Source: SKVR01 sp964589855 (GTDB lineage Bacteria; Bacteroidota; Bacteroidia; Bacteroidales; UBA7960). Taken from it: a stretch of DNA of 11,003 nucleotides. The notes under the pieces are model-generated. The model ran no database searches and was not told the DNA's origin. It was given only the letters and a program-made list of their open reading frames with translations. Positions within the stretch are counted from its first letter, which is position 1. Each line of letters begins with the position of its first letter. Both the position numbers and the translations under genes were made by a program. The stretch lies in contig CAZPVB010000137.1 of NCBI GenBank assembly GCA_964589855.1, positions 1 to 11,003 on the forward strand. The letters run 5' to 3'. Below are positions 1 to 7,889 of the stretch, one piece after another.

Positions 1-711
1 TACCTGCAGATCAACCGTTATATCGACCTTTTGACACCGGCCTTGCAAACACTCGAACCCAAACAGACCATCCATATTGCAGATATGGGATCGGGCAAAG
101 GATATCTCACTTTTGCACTTTATGACCATATGGTTAACAACCTGAAACGCACGGTTTCAATGACGGGGGTTGAGATGAGGAAAAACCTTGTGGACCAGGG
201 CAATACCATTGCCCAAAAAAGTGGATTCAACCAATTACATTTTACCGAAGGCACCATCCTGGAGAGCGAAACGGGTAAACTGGATGTGCTCATTGCTCTG
301 CATGCCTGCGATACAGCCACGGATGAAGCCATCAGTAAGGGTATTGTAAGCAATTCATCTTTGATTGTGGTAGCACCTTGCTGCCAGAAACAGATCAGAA
401 GACAGATGAAACCATCCGGTCCTTTCAAAGGTTTTTTGAAGCACGGACTTTTTTTGGGTAAACAAGCTGATATTATAACCGATGCTTTGCGTGCTATGTT
501 TCTGGAGTGGGCAGGTTATAAAACAAAGGTGGTGGAATTTATCGATACGGAGCATACCCCCAAAAATCTGCTCATTATCGCACAAAGGGTAAAAAGAACT
601 GAAAAAGATAAACAAAAGATCAAAGAAAACATACAGCAGATAAAATCACTATACGGCATTGAATATCATCATCTTGAACAATTGCTTCCCGGTTTTTCAA
701 CGGATGATTGA
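1..711 (+). CDS. Class I SAM-dependent methyltransferase, C-terminal part (5'-truncated by the window)
   Basis: The reading frame is open from the first base, so the real start lies outside the window; the in-frame TTG at 31 is not needed as a start. The visible 236 residues begin with a YLQINRYIDLL segment, which in related Bacteroidota proteins lies just before the catalytic domain. The SAM-binding motif I follows as ADMGSGKGYLTF (GSGKG at about residues 30-34). LIALHACDTATD lies at about 98-108, and the APCCQ motif at about 125-129 occupies the post-motif-IV position. This layout fits the Methyltransf_32-like family. These are SAM-binding Rossmann-fold enzymes, probably cytoplasmic. The substrate is not known; the CC pair and the absence of an NPPY motif argue against a standard N6-adenine or glutamine methylase. 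It converges on the glycosyltransferase gene with only 36 bp between the stops. The fold assignment is secure; the substrate is not assignable. Confidence 0.85.
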   Translation, partial: YLQINRYIDLLTPALQTLEPKQTIHIADMGSGKGYLTFALYDHMVNNLKRTVSMTGVEMRKNLVDQGNTIAQKSGFNQLHFTEGTILESETGKLDVLIALHACDTATDEAISKGIVSNSSLIVVAPCCQKQIRRQMKPSGPFKGFLKHGLFLGKQADIITDALRAMFLEWAGYKTKVVEFIDTEHTPKNLLIIAQRVKRTEKDKQKIKENIQQIKSLYGIEYHHLEQLLPGFSTDD

Positions 712-747
712 TCATATTGATCACTTTCAATGATCTGATCTTTCCTT

Positions 748-1662
748 TTATTGATCCTCCCTTTTGTATTTATAAGCCTGGCAAAAAACACCCAGTTTAT
801 ACATGTCGAGCAGCCAAAGCCGGGGTTTACCACTTTTCAGTTGCTTTTCTATGGCTGTTTGGAAATATGGGAACAGAAATGCCAAAATTCCCACCAGTCG
901 TATTTTTCTCACCATCTCAAAAGCACTTATTAGCCTTACGTGCCGGCTGAATATTGTTTTGTTGTTTAAGCAGTTGTAAATAAAAACCAGGTTAAATACC
1001 GCCTGCCGGGTTTTATCCAGAAATTCTTTATCGTTTTGCAATCCAATGTGAAGCAGTGGATTATCAATATGAAACAAGGGCATATTTTTTTCACTCAGCT
1101 CTATACCAAACAAAGTGTCTTCATGACCATAACCTTTCAGGTCTTCATTGAATCGTATCTGGTTAAAAACATCTTTTCTGAGCATGAAATTATTGGTCAT
1201 AAAAGACCGGAAAGGTTCTTTATTTCTTTGCTTCGCATTTCTCACCTCCCGGTTTCTACCATAATGCCAATGCAAATAAGTATTATTTTCTAACGGCGCA
1301 TCCATGTATAATCTTCCACCACAAATAACTTTTGCATCACTTTTGGTTTGTTGGGCATACCGTTTCAGGTATAAACCATCAGGGCATTTTGAGTCACAAT
1401 CCATAAAGATGATCCATTGAAAAGTAGCCATAGAAGCACACAGATTTCTAATCCTGCTTCTGCCAATATTTTCAGGGAGTTGGTGATATTTTACATGATC
1501 AAGAGTAGAAACAGTTAAATTTTTTTTCTGGTATTTTTCATCAGATGCATCATCAACAACAAGTATTTCAAAATCTGCATCCAACAAAACTCCCTGATTG
1601 TGCAGATCATTCACAAGGGGTGAAATATCATAATTGTATGTGGGAATGCAAATGGTGAACAT
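748..1662 (-). CDS. Glycosyltransferase family 2 protein
   Basis: A 304-residue GT-A fold glycosyltransferase. The ATG start is well supported because the first strand begins at once (MFTICIPTYNYD). The nucleotide-sugar site is seen as ILVVDDAS (33-40). PENIGRSRIRN (63-73) is the usual loop after it, and FMDCDS (86-91) holds the metal-binding DxD. GYGHEDTLFG (177-186) carries the acidic ED pair where GT2 enzymes place their catalytic base region. The C-terminal part (about 225-300) is basic with one hydrophobic patch (GILAFLFPYF), suggesting peripheral membrane contact but no clear transmembrane domain. It probably transfers a sugar to a surface polysaccharide or lipid-linked acceptor; donor and acceptor cannot be read from sequence. 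It lies 52 bp downstream of trkH on the same strand with no visible promoter between, so it may be co-transcribed, although no polysaccharide cluster surrounds it. Confidence 0.88.
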   Translation of the reverse strand: MFTICIPTYNYDISPLVNDLHNQGVLLDADFEILVVDDASDEKYQKKNLTVSTLDHVKYHQLPENIGRSRIRNLCASMATFQWIIFMDCDSKCPDGLYLKRYAQQTKSDAKVICGGRLYMDAPLENNTYLHWHYGRNREVRNAKQRNKEPFRSFMTNNFMLRKDVFNQIRFNEDLKGYGHEDTLFGIELSEKNMPLFHIDNPLLHIGLQNDKEFLDKTRQAVFNLVFIYNCLNNKTIFSRHVRLISAFEMVRKIRLVGILAFLFPYFQTAIEKQLKSGKPRLWLLDMYKLGVFCQAYKYKREDQ

Positions 1663-1714
1663 AATAAATGATGAGGGATGAAAAATGGATAAACATCATA
1701 TTTAGATACCCGTA

Positions 1715-3178
1715 CTACTTTTTCCAGAACACAGGTGTTAGCAACAGTAAAACAGTAAACAGTTCGAGGCGCCCCAGCAGCATAAAAAACGAAAGAAACC
1801 ATTTCCCCGCCGAAGGTATGTGAGCATAATTATCAAGCGGTCCTGCACTTCCTATGGCAGGTCCCACATTGCCCAGGGTAGCGGCAACAACACCTAAAGA
1901 AGTAATAAAATCAAGCCCTATTAAAGACATAATAGCTGCGCCGGTCATAAATAGCATAATATAAAGCAGGAAAAAAGCCAGAAAATTATAAATGATCTCA
2001 GTGGGAATGGTTTTTCCTTCCAACCGGGTGGGCAAAACAGCATTGGGATGAATAAGCCTTTTAAATTCCTGTCCCAGATTTTTTATCAGCAGCAGATGTC
2101 TGATCATTTTCATCCCTCCGGCTGTAGAACCAATGCAACCACCAGTAAACATAAGCAAAAACAATGTAAACCATAAAAACCCATTCCAATTCAGGTAATC
2201 CACTGATATAAATCCGGTAGTAGTGACGATAGAAACAACCTGAAACAGACTATCGCGAAAAGCTTGTTCAATTCCACTTTGATGAAAATAAATAATACTG
2301 GCGGTAAAAAGGACAGAAAAAACCAGCATAATGAGCAAATAAAAACGAAACTCTTCGTTGTCGCGCAATTTGGTAAATTGACCTTTTAAAGCAAAATAAT
2401 GAAGTGTAAAATTGGTACCTGCCAACACCATAAAAAAAATGATTACATATTGTATATATGGCGAGAAACCCATAATACTATCATTTCGGGTTGAAAAACC
2501 TCCTGTAGCCAAAGTACTGAATGAGTGATTGATGGCATCAAAAAAGTTCATTCCTCCCAACATAAGTAAAAAACAACACATTAATGTTAAAATCAGATAG
2601 ATCAGCCACAATCTTTTTGCTGTTTCGGTGATACGCGGATGCAGGCGTGCGGGTGTAGTACCCGGTGCTTCTGCCACAAAAAGCTGCATGCCCCCTACTC
2701 CCAATACAGGAAGAATAGCCAAAGTAAGTACAATAATACCCATGCCGCCCAACCAATGGGTTAAACTTCTCCAGAAGAGTAAACTGGCAGGTACGTCTTC
2801 AATGTTGATAAGTATAGTGGCTCCGGTGGTGGTAAACCCCGAAATGGTTTCAAAAAAAGCATCGGTGTAAGAAGGGATATGACCGGATAAATAGAAAGGT
2901 AATGACCCAAAAATACTGATAAATATCCAGGTGAATGTGACAATGATATAACCTTCCTTTTTTCCTATATTTTGCTGATTTTTATCTGGGTTCAACTGGT
3001 AAAAAAACAGTCCAAATCCAAAAGTAATAAGAGAGCTGATAAGGATTGGTTGTGTAACTCCCTCATCATATACGATCTCCCACAAGGCACTTGAGGCCAT
3101 AAATCCTGAAAGTAACATCAGGAGTATACCAATAAATTTAAAAATTCTTTTAAAGTTGATCTCCCTGCTAATGCTCAT
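1715..3178 (-). CDS. trkH: Trk potassium uptake system membrane subunit TrkH
   Basis: A 487-residue polytopic membrane protein, close to the usual TrkH length (about 480). The four pore-loop repeats that form the K+ filter are all visible: TTTGA (116-120), ATGGF (224-228), TTTGF (319-323) and TLGNVGP (434-440). Each keeps its filter glycine. The intramembrane gating loop after the third pore helix is present as TGGCIGSTAGGMK (345-357). The C-terminus RLELFTVLLLLTPVFWKK is typical of TrkH rather than the shorter KtrB. It acts in the inner membrane as the dimeric K+-translocating pore, with TrkA as cytoplasmic partner. The gene starts 21 bp after the trkA stop, so the two are almost certainly one transcript. 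All key residues appear intact. Confidence 0.96.
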   Translation of the reverse strand: MSISREINFKRIFKFIGILLMLLSGFMASSALWEIVYDEGVTQPILISSLITFGFGLFFYQLNPDKNQQNIGKKEGYIIVTFTWIFISIFGSLPFYLSGHIPSYTDAFFETISGFTTTGATILINIEDVPASLLFWRSLTHWLGGMGIIVLTLAILPVLGVGGMQLFVAEAPGTTPARLHPRITETAKRLWLIYLILTLMCCFLLMLGGMNFFDAINHSFSTLATGGFSTRNDSIMGFSPYIQYVIIFFMVLAGTNFTLHYFALKGQFTKLRDNEEFRFYLLIMLVFSVLFTASIIYFHQSGIEQAFRDSLFQVVSIVTTTGFISVDYLNWNGFLWFTLFLLMFTGGCIGSTAGGMKMIRHLLLIKNLGQEFKRLIHPNAVLPTRLEGKTIPTEIIYNFLAFFLLYIMLFMTGAAIMSLIGLDFITSLGVVAATLGNVGPAIGSAGPLDNYAHIPSAGKWFLSFFMLLGRLELFTVLLLLTPVFWKK

Positions 3179-3199
3179 ATTGTATCGTGTTCAATGATA

Positions 3200-4540
3200 T
3201 CAGCTTCTGAATAATCTGTCAACACCATCAAAAGCTTCGGGCAATGTAAAAACAACAACCTGATCGCCTGGCAAAACCTGCAGATCGCCACGGGCAATTA
3301 TTCCTACATTGTCGCGTATAATTCCACCTACTATAGCTGCCGAGGGAAATTTAAGTTTGTTGATAGGTTTTTGTGTGATGGGCGAACCTGCCTTTGCTTT
3401 AAATTCAAAAATCTCTGCATCAATACCATTGAGGCATTTGGTCGAAATCACTTCCGCTTTCATGGTAAAACGAATGATATAACTTGCCGTGGCAAGTTTC
3501 TTATTGATGATAGTATCAATGCCGATATTCTGTGAAATTTCAATAAAATTGATATTCTCTACAAGCGCTATGGTTTTTCGCACACCATATTTCTTGGCGA
3601 TAAGACAAGTTAAAATATTGGTTTCCGAATTGTTGGTTACTGCAATAATGGCATCCATCGACTTTATGTTCTCTTTCTCAAGCAAAGAAACATCATGTGC
3701 ATCTCCGGTTATGACCATAGTACCACGCAATTCATCAGCCAGTTTAGATGACCTTTCAGGGTTCATTTCAAAAAGCTTCACCTTATAATTTTTCTCCAGG
3801 TTTTTGGCGGTAAGGGTTCCCACGGTGCCTCCTCCAATGATCATGATATTGTTGATCTCGAAACTCTTTTTCCCACCCAATTCGAGTAAAGAATTGATGC
3901 CTTCGGGCTTTGTGACCACATAAGCCAAATCATTTTCTTTAAACACATCTTCTCCTCTGGGTATTAATGTCCTGCTTCTTCGGTGCAATGCTACGGCACG
4001 AAAATCAAGACCCTGATTCTCGGCAGCAATCTGGTTAAGGGTCTTTCCTAATACAGGTGCATCCTTTTCTAATCTGATGAGCATCAGCGATAGCTGTTTA
4101 TCTGTAAAATCAAAAATCTCAGTAGCAGCAGTATTGGTTATAAGGTTGGTGATCTCTTTGGCGGCAATTTTTTCAGGACAAACAACATAATCAATGCCCA
4201 GACTCTTAAACATTTCGCGATTTTCTCCTACCGAATATTCGGTTTCATTCACTTTGGCGATACACTTTTTGGCACCCAGGTTTTTTGCTAATATAGAAGC
4301 CAGAAGATTGATCCGACCATCTAAAAAAACTGAAATGAACAAATCCATTTTTTTTATATTGGCCTTTTTCAGATCATCAATAGAAGTTGGATCCCCCGAA
4401 AAAGTAAGCACATCATAATTCTGATTGATGCCTGTAAGTTGCTCTTCAGGACAAAACATGGTGATATCATGATTTTCATCGTATAGCAAGCGGGCAAGAT
4501 GCAAAGATATTTCGCTGTTTCCGGCAATTAGTATGTTCAT
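3200..4540 (-). CDS. trkA: Trk potassium uptake system regulatory subunit TrkA (tandem RCK domains)
   Basis: A 446-residue cytoplasmic protein with the duplicated TrkA_N/TrkA_C (RCK) architecture. The first RCK covers about 1-130 with its C-domain to about 215; the second covers about 229-350 with its C-domain about 362-446. The second Rossmann half is intact: IIGGGTVG (234-241, GxGxxG) with acidic E258 after strand 2, followed by GDAHDVSLLEKENI. The first half is altered: IAGNSEISLHLA (5-16) aligns with the usual GAGxVGxxLA, with serines replacing the second and third glycines, and C30 sits where an acidic residue usually contacts the ribose. NAD(H) or ATP/ADP binding to TrkA gates TrkH. The ATG start is chosen because strand 1 (MNILIAG) begins there. 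It is the first gene of the trkA-trkH run, with a promoter candidate about 30 bp upstream. Confidence 0.95.
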   Translation of the reverse strand: MNILIAGNSEISLHLARLLYDENHDITMFCPEEQLTGINQNYDVLTFSGDPTSIDDLKKANIKKMDLFISVFLDGRINLLASILAKNLGAKKCIAKVNETEYSVGENREMFKSLGIDYVVCPEKIAAKEITNLITNTAATEIFDFTDKQLSLMLIRLEKDAPVLGKTLNQIAAENQGLDFRAVALHRRSRTLIPRGEDVFKENDLAYVVTKPEGINSLLELGGKKSFEINNIMIIGGGTVGTLTAKNLEKNYKVKLFEMNPERSSKLADELRGTMVITGDAHDVSLLEKENIKSMDAIIAVTNNSETNILTCLIAKKYGVRKTIALVENINFIEISQNIGIDTIINKKLATASYIIRFTMKAEVISTKCLNGIDAEIFEFKAKAGSPITQKPINKLKFPSAAIVGGIIRDNVGIIARGDLQVLPGDQVVVFTLPEAFDGVDRLFRS

Positions 4541-4570
4541 GTGATTTGTGGTTTAACAAAAAGCAAATTG

Positions 4571-4599
4571 CAAAGATACAACCCTTTTCACAAAAACAA
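4571..4599 (-). promoter_or_regulatory. Candidate Bacteroidota-type promoter for trkA
   Basis: Read on the minus strand, TATCTTTG (4571-4578) matches the Bacteroidota -7 element TAnnTTTG exactly. A TTG (4597-4599) lies 18 bp upstream, close to the expected -33 spacing. Transcription would begin near 4565, giving a leader of about 25 nt before the trkA ATG at 4540. This is motif matching in AT-rich DNA with no experimental support. Confidence 0.55.
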
Positions 4600-4691
4600 G
4601 AATGGAGATTCAGATATTACCCATAATCAGAAAATTGGTGTTAAGTGATATATTCTCTGGAAAAACAGATAAAACCAGACCATATCCTATA

Positions 4692-4717
4692 TTGTTCACA
4701 TTTTTTTAATATTTTTG
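4692..4717 (+). promoter_or_regulatory. Possible promoter for the hybrid kinase gene
   Basis: TATTTTTG at 4710-4717 fits the TAnnTTTG -7 pattern. The nearest upstream TTG is at 4692-4694, only 15 bp away, which is shorter than the usual spacing of about 19-21. If used, it would give a leader of about 120 nt before the ATG at 4843, with the inverted repeat at 4793-4808 inside it. T-rich tracts produce this motif by chance, so it is weak. Confidence 0.35.
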
Positions 4718-4792
4718 TGGTGTTTGATAAATTACATTATAAAAAACATCTCTTTATATCCTGATTAATATCACTCCCGCAGGGTGTTGGTT

Positions 4793-4808
4793 TTTACACA
4801 ATTGTAAA
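4793..4808. repeat. Short perfect inverted repeat upstream of the kinase gene
   Basis: TTTACA, a CAAT spacer and TGTAAA form a perfect 6-bp inverted repeat about 35 bp before the ATG at 4843. It contains the 8-bp palindrome ACAATTGT, and a related near-palindrome GATAATTGTC lies at 4826-4835. It could be a dimeric regulator site or a small leader hairpin. It is short and AT-rich, so chance is a real alternative. Confidence 0.3.
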
Positions 4809-4842
4809 TCGGAAGCCATCTCTGTGATAATTGTCTTTTCTA

Positions 4843-7835
4843 ATGGTTTGGATCGCTATTGTTAACAATCTCAGCTTTTTTGTTACCCTCAGTCTGATTT
4901 ACGTTTTTATCATCAATCGTTACAACCGTCAATCGCTGTCGGTTCAGATTCTGGGTGGATTTTTGTTCGGTGCCTTTACTGTGTTGGGTATGAATATCGG
5001 CTTTGAACTGGAACCCGGACTGTTCTTCGACGGACGATCCATTATCCTATCCATTGCCGGTATGTTTGGCGGACCAGTTACTGCTGCCATTGCGTTTATC
5101 GTTGCCGTCTTATACCGTATCTATTTGGGTGGAACAGGTTTGTGGATGGGTATTATGGTAATCTTTTCATCTGCTTCTTTGGGTACCCTTTTTTACTATC
5201 TCAAAAGATATTACACCAATATCTCCCCTTATTTGTTTTACATTGGTTTGGCTTTTCTGGTGCACATTTTTATGTTGGCATTTACCATTTTACTTCCATC
5301 TGAAACAAGAATAGAGGTATTATCGGTACTTACCTTTTCAATTCTCATTCTCTATCCGCTTGCTACCATTCTGATCTGCATGATCTTTCATATGCAGGAA
5401 AAATACTTTACTACAGTAAAAAACCTAACCGAAAGCGAAAAACGCTTATCGCAGTTATTTCATGAAAACCAAATGGTTTTTCTTATTATCGATCCCCAAA
5501 CACAAGATATCCTTGATGCCAACAAAGCAGCAGCAAAATTTTACGGATATTCTGTTGATGAACTTAAAAAGAAAAAGATTAGCAACATCAATACATTATC
5601 AATATCTCAAATTGATACAGAAATAGAAAAAGCGATAACACTAAAAAAAAACGCATTTGTTTTTCAGCACAAATTAAGAAATGGTCAGGTCAGGGATGTG
5701 GAAGTTTTTTCGGGACCCATAAATTATCAAGGCAAAAGAATGGTGTATTCTATTGTTACTGATATAACCAATCGACTGAAAGCAGAAAAAGCGCTTACCG
5801 AAAGCGAGATGAGCTACCGCGGGCTGTTTGAAAATATTGAAGACGCTATTTTTATTCAGAAACAGGATGGTATTTTTCTGGATGCAAATAAAGGTGCAGT
5901 GAAAATGTTTGGGTATGATAAAAAGCAGATAGTGGGCAAAGATCAATTGTTTCTGGCTGCAGACGGGATGAACGACCTGGAGAAAATCAGTAATCATATC
6001 AGAACTGCTTACCGGGGAGAAACAATTCAGTTTGAATTTTGGGCTAAAAACAGCAAAGGGGAGATATTTCCCGTTCAGATTCGTCTTTTCAATGGCGAAT
6101 ACTTCGGGAAAAAAGCAGTTATCGCCATAGGGCACAATATTTCTCACAGAAAAGAAGCACAAAAAAAACTGGAAGAATCACAATCTAACCTACAAACACT
6201 GATCAATGTAAGCGATGATGTGATTCTGCTTTTAGATCGAGATGGAAATATCCTTACATACAACACAAAATTTAATAAACTATCGCAAAACGAATCACTA
6301 TTAAACCAAAACATTCTGGAAATTGCCCCCGGCAATATTTTAGTAAAGTTCAGAAAATACTTTTCTCTGGTATTACAGAACCGTACAATGGTTTCTTATG
6401 AAGAAAAACATAAAGGAAGAAAATGGCATATTACCATACATCCTATTGTGAATAAAAATGGATATACAGATCGTATTGCTATTTATGGAAGAGACATTAC
6501 CGAAAGAGAAAAACTGATCGAACTGGAAAAAAACCTGGAAGTAGCAAAAGATTCCGCCCGGTTAAAACAACAGTTTTTATCCAATATGAGCCATGAAATG
6601 CGCACCCCCATGAATGGCATCATTGGCATGACAAACCTGCTAAGCAACACCACGCTGAGCACCGAACAAAAAGACTACCTGGAAACCATTACAGAATCCT
6701 CCCAAACCCTGCTTTTACTTATAAACGATATCCTGGATCTTTCCAGATTTGAATCCGGAAAAATGCCACTGAACTTCACTCCTGTTTCCTTATCTGATAT
6801 TCAGAAAAAGATTATAAACCTTTTCAGCAAAACCATTGAAAACAAGGGGATACAATTTGTGGTAAAGTTTTCAGAAAAACTACCCTCAGTTATATTGTCT
6901 GATGAGAAAAAAATCATACAGGTTCTGATCAACCTTTTGGGAAATGCAGTGAAATTTACCGATAAGGGAACTATTACACTATTGGCAGAGATGCATAAAA
7001 AACAACTTAATAAATGTACGATCAAATTTGTGGTTATTGATACTGGTATCGGCATTAAACAGGAGTTTCTCACCCAGATCTTTCATGAATTTAGCCAACA
7101 AGACGCTACCAAAACACGAAAATTTGAAGGTTCAGGACTTGGTTTAGCAATTTCGAAAAAGATTGCCAGTCATCTGGGAGGCGATATAATAGTAGAATCA
7201 AAACCCGGAAAAGGAAGCAAATTTTCCTTTACACTCCAAACTGTTATTTCAGAAGAAAAACCTGAATTCAGGAAAGAGAAAAATAATAAACCCATTACAC
7301 ATCTAAACATGAATATTTTACTTGTAGAAGATAAGGTTGTAAACCAAAAGGTAGCCAGCCTTATTCTGAAAAAAATGGGCTGCCAGACAGAAATAGCAGT
7401 CAATGGTCTTGAGGGAATCGAAAAAGTAAGAAACAATCAATATGATGCTATTTTGATGGATATCCAGATGCCTGTTATGGATGGTCTTACCGCTGTAAAA
7501 CAACTCAGAAAATTGAAAACAAAGCTTCCTCCCATCATCGGATTAAGTGCAGAAGCCATGGAAGGAGATGCACAAAAATACATCAATGNNNNNNNNNNNN
7601 NNNNNNNNNNNNNNNNNNNNNNNNNNNNNNNNNNNNNNNNNNNNNNNNNNNNNNNNNNNNNNNNNNNNNNNNNNNNNNNNNNNNNNNNATCATCGGATTA
7701 AGTGCAGAAGCCATGGAAGGAGATGCACAAAAATACATCAATGAAGGGATGGACGACTACATCACAAAACCCATTGTGCCGGAAATACTGCATGAGAAAC
7801 TGCTGAAGTTTAAAAATAATATTCACAGGAAATGA
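4843..7835 (+). CDS. Hybrid sensor histidine kinase: LytS-type 5TM sensor, three PAS domains, HisKA-HATPase, receiver (interrupted by an assembly gap)
   Basis: A membrane-bound sensor that should autophosphorylate on His and pass the phosphate to its own C-terminal receiver. The ATG at 4843 is preferred over the in-frame TTG at 4831; a stop at 4828-4830 bounds the frame. Domains: a 5TM-LYT-type membrane region (about 1-183; FDGRSI, GMFGGP and YRIYLGG typical of LytS/YhcK sensors); PAS at about 196-315, 320-437 and 446-556; HisKA with SHEMRTPMNG (His584); HATPase with NLLGNAVKF (N701), DTGIGI (D733) and GSGLGLAI; receiver from about 823 with acidic E829/D830, acceptor D873 (LMDIQMPVMDG), S902 and K924 (YITKP). 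The gene crosses 100 Ns at 7589-7688, and the frame differs by two bases across it. Merging the duplicated flanks gives 945 continuous residues ending at the TGA at 7833-7835. No DNA-binding output or HPt domain is present. The signal sensed is unknown. Confidence 0.93.
7534..7588 (+). repeat. Left copy of a 55-bp sequence flanking the scaffold gap
   Basis: These 55 bases are identical to 7689-7743 and end exactly where the Ns begin. They encode the receiver segment IIGLSAEAMEGDAQKYIN, a single-copy part of the fold. Identity over exactly 55 bases abutting both gap edges is what overlapping contig ends from a de Bruijn assembly produce, so this is not a biological repeat. Confidence 0.95.
7589..7688. 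other. Assembly gap of 100 Ns, probably spurious
   Basis: A run of exactly 100 undetermined bases, the common placeholder length. It lies inside the receiver domain of the hybrid kinase. Because both flanks carry the same 55 bases, the true gap is probably negative (an overlap of 55). Removing 7589-7743 yields an intact reading frame. Confidence 0.95.
7689..7743 (+). repeat. Right copy of the 55-bp sequence flanking the scaffold gap
   Basis: Identical to 7534-7588 and beginning at the first base after the Ns. Downstream of it the receiver continues naturally as EGMDDYITKPIVPEILHEK and ends at 7835, so this copy and the left one represent the same genomic bases. Confidence 0.95.
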
Positions 7836-7889
7836 TGGGAAGAGAGTGAGGTTAGTGGAAAGGTTGAAGTTGAGCAGGGGATAAAGAAA

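Larger units (their letters stand above)
4541..4842. other. Divergent intergenic region between trkA and the hybrid kinase gene
   Basis: About 300 bp of AT-rich DNA with no convincing coding frame on either strand. It holds promoter candidates pointing both ways (minus strand at 4571-4599, plus strand near 4692-4717) and a 6-4-6 inverted repeat at 4793-4808. No tRNA, small-RNA or riboswitch fold is recognisable. The stretch 4600-4690 shows no structure I can name. Confidence 0.7.

Noticed and set aside
3489..3788. A 99-codon plus-strand frame opposite trkA
   Set aside because: Its product is a hydrophobic, serine-rich shadow of the second RCK domain, with no start context or known motif.
5674..6162. 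A 162-codon open frame on the minus strand inside the kinase gene
   Set aside because: It is antisense to the PAS domains, its product is rich in F, I, C and S with no family resemblance, and the plus-strand frame is clearly coding. It is a shadow frame.
7547..7744. A short plus-strand ORF spanning the N run, and an apparent frameshift in the kinase after the gap
   Set aside because: Both exist only because the two copies of the same 55 bases are read in different frames around 100 placeholder Ns. Merging the copies gives one continuous frame, so there is no separate gene, frameshift or pseudogene.
7836..7889. Purine-rich stretch between the kinase and glycosylase stops, considered as a terminator or small RNA
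   Set aside because: No GC-rich stem with a T-tract on either strand; the best inverted repeat (TAAAG/CTTTA) is 5 bp and partly inside the glycosylase coding sequence.
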